Shown in pieces: positions 6,579 through 7,733 of a stretch of 7,733 bases of DNA. Both the position numbers and the translations under genes were made by a program. The notes under the pieces are model-generated. The model saw nothing but the letters and a program-made list of their open reading frames with translations. It had not been told where the DNA came from and did not search any database. Origin of the DNA: Flavobacterium sp. (GTDB lineage Bacteria > Bacteroidota > Bacteroidia > Flavobacteriales > Flavobacteriaceae); assembly GCA_023253295.1 (NCBI GenBank), contig JALRGZ010000212.1, positions 1-7,733 on the forward strand, given 5' to 3'. Numbering within the stretch: the first letter of the stretch is position 1; every line of letters begins with the position of its first letter.

Positions 6579-7094
6579 TTATATCTTTTTCATTTGCTCT
6601 TTCATCATGTTGATTTGGTCTTTCAACATGCCTTGTTTGTCTAATTTCTTTACTTCAGAGATTAAATTGTTAGCTTCAATTTTTCTTCTTCTTGACAAAG
6701 CAATTCCGGCTAAGTTTAATTTAGCTACAGCTAAATCCATATCCATTGATAAGCCTAACTCGATGGCTTTCTTGAAATATTTCTCTGATTGATTGATGTT
6801 TGTTTGTGAAAGCATAATTCCATGAAGGTAATTAAAGTAACCTTCTTGTTTTTTTGTTAGTGCTGCCTGAGGGTTTTTAATATGTGAAAGCCATTTTTGA
6901 GCACCTTCAAAATCTTGTTTTCTTAATTTTAAAAAAGCTAATAAGATGAATTCGTTTCTATAATATAGAAAAACAGGAATTACAGTAAGTAATAATAAGA
7001 AGATTCCATTTCCTATATTGTTTTCTGTAAATTGCCAAATGCTAGTAATTACAATAAGTCCAGCGATAATAAGTTTGATATTCTTGTTTAACAT
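6579..7094 (-). CDS. Two-TM membrane protein with TPR-like helical C-terminus (DUF2892-like annotation)
   Basis: The protein is 171 residues from MLNKNIKLIIAGLIV. Two hydrophobic segments follow (about residues 6-24 and 29-46), joined by a short TENNIGNG turn. The rest is a soluble helical region (about 50-171). It contains a repeat-like helix pair around YFNYLHGIMLSQTNINQSEK and YFKKAIELGLSM, which looks like a tetratricopeptide unit, and ends in a methionine- and lysine-rich tail (MMKEQMKKI). Similar Flavobacteriia proteins are usually annotated as DUF2892 or TPR proteins without a known role; a membrane-anchored scaffold is an inference. The frame is open further upstream to 7235, but that region is intergenic, holds the promoters, and codes for an implausible extension. 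The start at 7094 is therefore preferred: it gives a clean N-terminal anchor and lies about 20 bases after a -7 box. It diverges from rpmH. Confidence 0.85.
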   Translation of the reverse strand: MLNKNIKLIIAGLIVITSIWQFTENNIGNGIFLLLLTVIPVFLYYRNEFILLAFLKLRKQDFEGAQKWLSHIKNPQAALTKKQEGYFNYLHGIMLSQTNINQSEKYFKKAIELGLSMDMDLAVAKLNLAGIALSRRRKIEANNLISEVKKLDKQGMLKDQINMMKEQMKKI

Positions 7095-7117
7095 GATAGG
7101 TGTATAATTTGTGTTTG

Positions 7118-7125
7118 CAAATATA
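7118..7125 (-). promoter_or_regulatory. -7 element of the TPR-like membrane gene
   Basis: On the minus strand the sequence is TATATTTG followed by CA, identical over ten bases to the -7 region of the divergent rpmH promoter. No TTG lies at the -33 distance, so it may be a weaker promoter. The predicted leader is only about 20 bases, which supports the downstream start at 7094. Confidence 0.6.
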
Positions 7126-7159
7126 GTAAAAGGAATTAAAAATATTTTTATAAAACTTC

Positions 7160-7189
7160 TTGCTAGAAAAAAAAGTCTTTGTATATTTG
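7160..7189 (+). promoter_or_regulatory. Bacteroidota-type promoter of rpmH
   Basis: TTG at 7160-7162 and TATATTTG at 7182-7189 are 19 bases apart, the consensus arrangement. Transcription should start near 7195, giving a leader of about 65 bases. The -7 box runs on into CACTCGG, shared in part with rpmE2 and the GlmU-like gene. Confidence 0.8.
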
Positions 7190-7261
7190 CACTCGGTTTA
7201 GAAATAACCACCATATCAAAAAATAAAAGATACAATTAATAAGATTTAAAGATACAAAGCA

Positions 7262-7423
7262 ATGAGCAAGAGAACGTTTCAACCATCGAAAAGAAAAAGA
7301 AGAAATAAACACGGATTTATGGACAGAATGGCTTCTGCAAATGGAAGAAAAGTTCTTGCGCGTAGAAGAGCTAAAGGAAGACATAAATTAACTGTTTCTA
7401 GCGAACCTAGACACAAAAAATAA
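7262..7423 (+). CDS. rpmH: 50S ribosomal protein L34
   Basis: This 53-residue, strongly basic protein is a structural component of the large ribosomal subunit. The sequence opens MSKRTFQPSKRKRRNKHGF and continues MDRMASANGRKVLARRRAKG, the near-invariant bL34 core (residues 20-39). It ends in a short tail (RHKLTVSSEPRHKK) typical of Bacteroidota. Length and motifs are complete. In many bacteria rpmH lies next to dnaA and rnpA near the origin; here its neighbours are a TPR-like membrane gene and carB, and neither dnaA nor rnpA is in the window. It is preceded by an A-rich region without a Shine-Dalgarno site and followed by its own terminator. Confidence 0.98.
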   Translation: MSKRTFQPSKRKRRNKHGFMDRMASANGRKVLARRRAKGRHKLTVSSEPRHKK

Positions 7424-7444
7424 TGTTTGTAAAAGCATAAATAA

Positions 7445-7476
7445 GGGCGTTACTTTTTTTAGTATCGCCCTTTTTT
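7445..7476 (+). terminator. Rho-independent terminator of rpmH
   Basis: GGGCG (7445-7449) pairs with CGCCC (7466-7470) and TAC (7451-7453) with GTA (7462-7464) around one T-T mismatch. The loop is T-rich and six Ts follow (7471-7476). It lies 21 bases after the rpmH stop and separates rpmH from carB. Confidence 0.88.
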
Positions 7477-7584
7477 ATACCTTGTCTGAAATAATACTCA
7501 AAATTAAGATTTATAGCGAGTTAAGTCATTTAAATCTTTTAAATTGAGCGATAAAAAACTTGAAAAAACAATAATTACATCATA

Positions 7585-7733
7585 ATGCCAAAAGACACTT
7601 CAATCAAATCAGTTTTAATTATAGGTTCAGGTCCTATTGTTATTGGTCAAGCTTGCGAATTCGATTACGCAGGATCGCAATCAGCTCGTTCTATTCGTGA
7701 AGAAGGAATCGAGGTTATTCTTATCAATTCGAA
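7585..7733 (+). CDS. carB: Carbamoyl-phosphate synthase large subunit, N-terminal part (cut by window end)
   Basis: Only the first 49 codons are present. They read MPKDTSIKSVLIIGSGPIVI and then GQACEFDYAGSQSARSIREE, the highly conserved start of CarB. The segment IGSGPIVIGQACEFDYAG (from residue 13) opens the pre-ATP-grasp domain of the first half of the enzyme. With the glutaminase subunit CarA, the full protein of about 950-1100 residues makes carbamoyl phosphate from glutamine (or ammonia), bicarbonate and two ATP for pyrimidine and arginine synthesis in the cytoplasm. carA is not directly upstream; rpmH and its terminator are, so carB must have its own promoter in 7477-7584. No exact TAnnTTTG box is visible there. 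The start follows an A/T-rich, Shine-Dalgarno-free region. Confidence 0.96.
   Translation, partial: MPKDTSIKSVLIIGSGPIVIGQACEFDYAGSQSARSIREEGIEVILINS

Noticed and set aside
7095..7235. Longer start for the minus-strand TPR-like protein
   Set aside because: It would run through the predicted promoters of both this gene and rpmH and adds an unlikely 47-residue extension before a clean membrane-anchor start.
7163..7384. Minus-strand open frame across rpmH
   Set aside because: It is a serine- and phenylalanine-rich shadow of the lysine- and arginine-rich L34 gene.

Overview
This is an AT-rich chromosomal segment from a Bacteroidota bacterium, most likely Flavobacterium or a close relative. The reasons are: promoters of the Bacteroidota type (a TAnnTTTG -7 box, sometimes with a TTG/TTTG -33 box), starts preceded by A-rich sequence rather than a Shine-Dalgarno site, a type B ribosomal protein L31 without cysteines, a GlmU-like sugar nucleotidyltransferase of the alternative Bacteroidota type, and a carB start typical of the group. 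Genus and species are inferred from general resemblance, not from a search.

Layout. Positions 1-78 do not match the rest: they are GC-richer (about 47% over the first 70 bases), contain a 30-base tandem repeat, and read in frame 1 as a fragment resembling a phage tail-tip or host-specificity protein. Native-looking DNA begins by about position 79 with the promoter of rpmE2 (221-472, + strand), which ends in a terminator. Next, all on +, come the GlmU-like enzyme (598-1773) and an alanine/sodium symporter of the AGCS family (1927-3390). No terminator is visible between these two, so they may be co-transcribed. After a strong terminator comes an ABC-F ATPase (3560-5194). It converges on a small GNAT-like gene on - (5258-5560), and the two share a bidirectional terminator. 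An alpha/beta-hydrolase (5828-6505, +) converges on a two-TM, TPR-like membrane protein (6579-7094, -), again with a shared bidirectional terminator. The latter diverges from rpmH (7262-7423, +), which has a near-ideal promoter and its own terminator. The window ends inside carB (from 7585, +). No stretch longer than 300 bases lacks a gene. The longest gap, 5561-5827, holds only AT-rich sequence and a 16-bp palindrome.

How the genes relate. Three genes serve translation (rpmE2, the ABC-F factor, rpmH). One serves cell-envelope precursor synthesis (GlmU-like), one amino-acid uptake (AGCS), and one pyrimidine/arginine synthesis (carB). Most are short transcription units separated by hairpins, not one pathway operon. 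I see no defence system, CRISPR array, insertion sequence, tRNA or rRNA, and no convincing evidence of a new multi-gene system. The points most worth a second look are the foreign-looking first 78 bases, the GNAT-like protein that lacks the usual acetyl-CoA loop, and the shared extended promoter sequence of the ribosomal protein genes.
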